46,823 bases of DNA from Comamonadaceae bacterium. GTDB lineage: Bacteria > Pseudomonadota > Gammaproteobacteria > Burkholderiales > Burkholderiaceae_C. The stretch is from the NCBI GenBank assembly GCA_947452785.1, contig CANGDZ010000022.1:1-46823 (forward strand), read 5' to 3'. Below the pieces are notes generated by a model, which searched no databases, had not been told where the DNA came from, and saw only the letters and a program-made list of their open reading frames with translations. Position 1 is the first letter of the stretch. Each line of letters starts with the position of its first letter. Shown here one piece after another: positions 43,380 through 46,823 of this stretch. The position numbers were made by a program, and so were the translations under genes.

Positions 43380-45626
43380 ATGCTCAAAACTTCTGCCCCT
43401 AAGCCACAACGCCTGGCCCAATTGGTCTCTTTGGCCTTCATCACCTCGGTGGGTGGTGCGGCATTCGCCGACACCGTAGACCTTGGTACTGTGGGTGCCA
43501 GTGGCGCTGCAGGTTCGACGGTTTCGGTCAAGGCAGAGCGCGGCACGGCCGCCTCTGTGGCACCAACGCAAGCCAGCCTGAGTGCAACGCAGCCTCAGTC
43601 GATCGTTTCACGCGCTTTCATTGAAGACTCCACACCGCCTACAGGTAACTTCAACACGATCTTGGCCATTGCACCCAGCGTCGCCTCTATGCCCTCCACC
43701 AACGGGCCTGGCATGGCGGACCAAAAAATGTCGCTGCGCGGCTTTCAAGACGGCGAATACAACGTCACCTTTGACGGCATTCCCTTTGGCGACAGCAACG
43801 GCCCCACGCACCACTCCACTTCCTATTTCCCAGCTTCTGTGATCGGCGGCATGGTGATTGACCGCGGTCCAGGTAACGCCAGCAACGTGGGTTACTCGAC
43901 CTATGGCGGTAGTGTCAACTTGTTCTCTAAGGCGCCTTCGCAAACCAAGCAAACCAGCGTGTATGGCTCGCTGGGGAACTGGGGTACTCGCTTGGAAGGT
44001 ATTTCTTATGAAAGCGGCCGCATGGAGGGCAGTGACGCCACCTTGCAAGTGAACGCCCAGAATATGGCCGCCACCGGGTATCTGTCGAATTCACCGATGG
44101 ACAACAACAACCTGACGGTGAAGTACCAACGCCCATTGGGTGATTCGACCTTGATGACGATCTTTGGTAGTGCCAACAAGGTCAAGTCCAACGTCACCGA
44201 CAACGCATCAGGCCCCACCATGGCGCAAGTGGCTGTACTGGGTAAAAACTATGTGATGAACAGCAACCCAGCCAGCCAAGGTTTTTACGGCTACAACACA
44301 GCCACCAAGACCACGGACATGGATTACGTTCGTTTGCAGACCACCTGGGCCAATGGCTGGCAAACCGACAACCAAACCTACACCTACGCCTACGCCAACT
44401 TTACCGAGGCAGGCCAAGATCCTTCGAAATTCAACGGCACGGCCGATTCGTCGATGTCTGTGAAGAATCTGTTGGGTACTTCTGTGACGTTGCCTAACGG
44501 CGGCGTGCCTGGCTATCACAAGCTGAACTCCTACCGCGTTTGGGGTGACATTCTCAAGGCCACCAAAAATCTTGACAATGGCTTGCTGCGCGTAGGTGCT
44601 TGGTATGAAGGCTCCAAAACTGATCGTCACAACATGGAAGCCAACATGGTCACCGGCAATGTGCTGGCCGGTGCATCATCCGCCTACCCAGCAGGCATTG
44701 TGACCACCGGCAACTTTACTCAACAAAATTCCAGCTGGAGCCAAATCCAGCCCTTCGTTGAGTTTGAGTGGGCTGCTGCACCTGGTTTGACGATCACACC
44801 GGGCTACAAGGCGATGAATTACAACTTCCACCTGGACTCGGCGTTTAACCAGAAGGCTTTGACAGCCCAGTCTTACAACAACAACTACAAAGCATCTTTG
44901 CCATTCCTGACGGTCAACAAAAGGTTGGACGAACAGAATTCGCTCTACGCTCAATATGCCAAGGGCATGCAAGTTCCGTTCATTGGTGTCGGCACAGCCA
45001 CTGGAACGCGTCCTGACCCACAGACCACCACCAACTACCAAGTCGGTGCGGTGCACAAGTCGGATCGCTTGACGATTGATGGTGATTTGTACTACATCAC
45101 CATGAACAATATGCAGCTGAACACCGGTACCAATGCGAACCCACAGTTCACCAACGTCGGTGGCGCGCTGTACAAAGGCGTTGAAGGTCAAGCCGCCTAT
45201 ATGTTGGGTGATGGTTGGTCTGCATTTGCCAACTTTGGTTACAACTTGGCCGACTACAGCGCCTCCAATGCGGCAGCAGGTCAACCGACGGGCCAAGTGC
45301 CTAACGCACCCAAGGTCACCACGGCCTATGGCGCGATTTACAACCAAGGTGATTGGACCGCCTCTTTGCTGTACAAACACATTGGCGAGCAGTACAACGC
45401 CAAGTTGCTGGGTCAGTTGAATGCCATCAACAACGCCGACTTGAACGTGGGTTATACCTTCCGTAACATGGACAACGTCAAGGCTCTGAAGATTCAGCTC
45501 AGCGTTTTCAACGTGACCAATTCGCAGCAAATCGTGGGTGTGACTGGGCCGCTGACTTCGGCTACGACACAGTACCAGTGGCAAGCGCCGCGCAGCATGA
45601 TGATTTCAGCCAAAGCTGACTTCTGA
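43380..45626 (+). CDS. TonB-dependent outer-membrane receptor
   Basis: 748 residues. A signal peptide (MLKTSAPKPQRLAQLVSLAF, cleavage after AFA) leads to a plug domain with FNTILAIAPSVAS, MSLRGFQDGEYNVTFDGIPFGD and the conserved GPGNASNVGYSTYGGSVNLF, then a 22-strand-type barrel ending in the outer-membrane signature Phe (ISAKADF). No ligand family is recognisable: plug details resemble siderophore and citrate receptors, but a phosphonate or phosphate-ester ligand is equally possible given the Pho box. No ribosome site is visible. The gene is followed after two bases by exbB, so the whole uptake system is one unit. Confidence 0.9.
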   Translation: MLKTSAPKPQRLAQLVSLAFITSVGGAAFADTVDLGTVGASGAAGSTVSVKAERGTAASVAPTQASLSATQPQSIVSRAFIEDSTPPTGNFNTILAIAPSVASMPSTNGPGMADQKMSLRGFQDGEYNVTFDGIPFGDSNGPTHHSTSYFPASVIGGMVIDRGPGNASNVGYSTYGGSVNLFSKAPSQTKQTSVYGSLGNWGTRLEGISYESGRMEGSDATLQVNAQNMAATGYLSNSPMDNNNLTVKYQRPLGDSTLMTIFGSANKVKSNVTDNASGPTMAQVAVLGKNYVMNSNPASQGFYGYNTATKTTDMDYVRLQTTWANGWQTDNQTYTYAYANFTEAGQDPSKFNGTADSSMSVKNLLGTSVTLPNGGVPGYHKLNSYRVWGDILKATKNLDNGLLRVGAWYEGSKTDRHNMEANMVTGNVLAGASSAYPAGIVTTGNFTQQNSSWSQIQPFVEFEWAAAPGLTITPGYKAMNYNFHLDSAFNQKALTAQSYNNNYKASLPFLTVNKRLDEQNSLYAQYAKGMQVPFIGVGTATGTRPDPQTTTNYQVGAVHKSDRLTIDGDLYYITMNNMQLNTGTNANPQFTNVGGALYKGVEGQAAYMLGDGWSAFANFGYNLADYSASNAAAGQPTGQVPNAPKVTTAYGAIYNQGDWTASLLYKHIGEQYNAKLLGQLNAINNADLNVGYTFRNMDNVKALKIQLSVFNVTNSQQIVGVTGPLTSATTQYQWQAPRSMMISAKADF

Positions 45627-45628
45627 AC

Positions 45629-46285
45629 ATGACACTCAGCAAGCTGTTTGATCTGGCGAACGCCTCTGGCGGAACGCTGTATCTGATGGCTTTGCTCATG
45701 TTGGTGGCCTTGACGGTCATCATCGAGCGAAGCCGCTATTTGTCCAAAATGCAACAAGACGGTGACAGCCTCATCGACTTGTTGCACGACGGCTCGGCCA
45801 TGGACCATGAGGTCTTGCTTAAGGCCTTGCAGCAATATGAAAACTTGCCCCACGCCAGCGTGGTGCATGCTTCGCTGATCGAGCCTGACACCTCCGAGCG
45901 TGATGTGTGTGCGGGTCACTTGGAAGAAGCCATCATGCGCGAAGTGCCCACCTTGGATCGCTCCTTGTGGGTGCTGGACACGGTGATCACCTTGGCGCCT
46001 TTGTTGGGGTTATTTGGCACCATCATTGGCATGTTCGGTGCTTTCTCTGTGCTGGGCGATGTGCAAAATGGTGCGAGCCAAGTCACGGGTGGCATTGCCG
46101 AGGCTTTGATTGCCACGGCTTCTGGTTTGATGATTGCCATGATCGGTTTGGTCTTCTTCAACTGGCTCAACACCAAAGTGCGCATGATCGTGCATCAGAT
46201 GGAAATCATCAAGGTCATGATTTTGAATCGTCGCTTTGGTCGCCATCAGCCTGCAGGAAGCAGAGCCACTTTGAAGGCAGTTTGA
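45629..46285 (+). CDS. exbB: ExbB-type biopolymer transport protein (MotA/TolQ/ExbB proton channel)
   Basis: 218 residues with three membrane segments. The first is in the region GGTLYLMALLMLVALTVIIE; the other two flank LGLFGTIIGMFGAF and GGIAEALIATASGLMIAMIG, which are the most conserved blocks of the family. With ExbD it uses the proton gradient to energise TonB. No ribosome site is seen two bases after the receptor stop, so translation is probably coupled. TolQ is the alternative, but the neighbours argue for ExbB. Confidence 0.92.
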   Translation: MTLSKLFDLANASGGTLYLMALLMLVALTVIIERSRYLSKMQQDGDSLIDLLHDGSAMDHEVLLKALQQYENLPHASVVHASLIEPDTSERDVCAGHLEEAIMREVPTLDRSLWVLDTVITLAPLLGLFGTIIGMFGAFSVLGDVQNGASQVTGGIAEALIATASGLMIAMIGLVFFNWLNTKVRMIVHQMEIIKVMILNRRFGRHQPAGSRATLKAV

Positions 46286-46286
46286 G

Positions 46287-46682
46287 ATGCGGTATTTTGA
46301 AACGCGCAAGGCGCGGATCGAGATCATTCCGATGATCGACATCATGCTGTTCTTGCTGGTCTTTTTTGCAATGATGACGTTGCGCATGATTCCCACATCA
46401 GGCCAGATTAGCAAGTTGCCTACCAGCAGCACGGCCAGTGCGATTCCACCGCCTAAGTTGATGGTGGAAATTCGCTCCAACGGTCAGTTGTTGGTCGAAG
46501 GCCATGACGCAGAGCCTGCCGAAATTACCGCCTTGGTCAAAGCACGTGACCCTGCTAATTTGGCCGTGACCATTGCTGGCAGTGATGATGCGTCCATGCA
46601 GCACTTGATGAAAGCTGTTGACGCGGTTCGCTTGGGCGGCGCCACGCAAATTGGTTTGGCTGCCAAACAGGTGCCGCGTTGA
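46287..46682 (+). CDS. exbD: ExbD-type biopolymer transport protein
   Basis: 131 residues with one N-terminal membrane helix (DIMLFLLVFFAMMTLRM). The essential protonatable Asp is Asp18 in IIPMIDIMLF. The periplasmic domain has PKLMVEIRSNGQLLVEGHD and the late AVRLGGATQIGLAAKQ, typical of ExbD/TolR. It starts one base after exbB, which provides an AAGG site, and its stop overlaps the following frame. Confidence 0.92.
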   Translation: MRYFETRKARIEIIPMIDIMLFLLVFFAMMTLRMIPTSGQISKLPTSSTASAIPPPKLMVEIRSNGQLLVEGHDAEPAEITALVKARDPANLAVTIAGSDDASMQHLMKAVDAVRLGGATQIGLAAKQVPR

Positions 46683-46823
46683 GCGCCACCTTCAACAGCC
46701 TGCCGGTGTGGGCACCCACCTCGAAAAGCAAGCCACCCCAAGGCGTTTGGTCTTCGCTGGGCTCAGCGCTGTTGATTGAGTTGGGTGTGGTGGGGGCGGT
46801 GATGGTCTGGGTGCTCTTGCACC
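46679..46823 (+). CDS. tonB: TonB-like energy transducer, 5' part (cut by the window edge)
   Basis: An open frame begins with TTG at 46679, overlapping the exbD stop (TTGA), and is open to the edge (48 codons). It encodes a short basic cytoplasmic stretch (SATFNSLPVWAPTSKSKPPQ) and then a hydrophobic helix with LLIELGVVGAVMVWVLLH, the layout of a TonB N-terminus. The Pro-rich spacer and C-terminal domain are outside the window, so the name rests mostly on the ExbB-ExbD order. Confidence 0.6.
   Translation, partial: MSATFNSLPVWAPTSKSKPPQGVWSSLGSALLIELGVVGAVMVWVLLH

Overview
The window looks like chromosomal DNA of a betaproteobacterium, most likely Burkholderiales/Comamonadaceae (a freshwater relative of Limnohabitans, Rhodoferax or Polaromonas). 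That rests on the RpoD with a long Lys/Ala/Pro-rich N-terminus, the PaaZ-type fusion enzyme, the TRAP transporter next to a fumarylacetoacetase-family hydrolase, and the style and order of the polyphosphate and pst genes. The genus is inferred. I saw no insertion sequence, prophage, CRISPR array, rRNA or tRNA. No stretch without a gene exceeds 300 bases; the longest is the 263-base rpoD leader.

Positions 1-15.9 kb hold mostly housekeeping and catabolic genes: the 3' part of paaZ, a methyltransferase, a YkgJ-type Cys-cluster protein, rpoD and dnaG on the minus strand, an acyl-CoA synthetase, a small Ala/Pro-rich secreted protein, a Nudix hydrolase, a DctPQM TRAP transporter, a fumarylpyruvate-hydrolase-like enzyme with a divergent MarR regulator, an OmpA-like lipoprotein and a small monooxygenase-fold protein.

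Positions 16-46.8 kb form a continuous phosphorus island. It starts with a CorA-type channel, PPK2, an OlsB-like acyltransferase paired with a PlcP/LpxH-like metallophosphoesterase, PPK1, SixA, a Lys/Ala-rich ribbon-helix-helix protein and PPX. Next comes pstSCAB-phoU-phoB-phoR. Then follows the C-P lyase region: phnF, a DUF1045 protein and phnN on the minus strand, and phnGHIJ, a GNAT gene and phnKLM on the plus strand, followed by phnCDE and a PhnZ-like HD-domain oxygenase. The window ends with a TonB-dependent receptor, ExbB, ExbD and the start of a TonB gene.

The island is tied together by sequence signals. I read eight sites with TGTCAT-like hexamers repeated every 11 bases, the architecture of PhoB (Pho) boxes, in front of corA, ppk2, the olsB-like gene, ppk1, ppx, pstS, phnC and the TonB-dependent receptor. 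Two near-identical 12-base sites (TTGTATAGACAA and TTGTATAGACAT), resembling the published mycobacterial PhnF operator, precede phnG and phnC. The picture is a PhoB regulon covering phosphate uptake, polyphosphate turnover, probable replacement of phospholipids, phosphonate uptake and cleavage, and a dedicated outer-membrane uptake system. The most promising new leads are the Pho-boxed TonB system, the DUF1045 2H-phosphoesterase as a stand-in for the missing PhnP, and the Pho-boxed lipid-remodelling pair.
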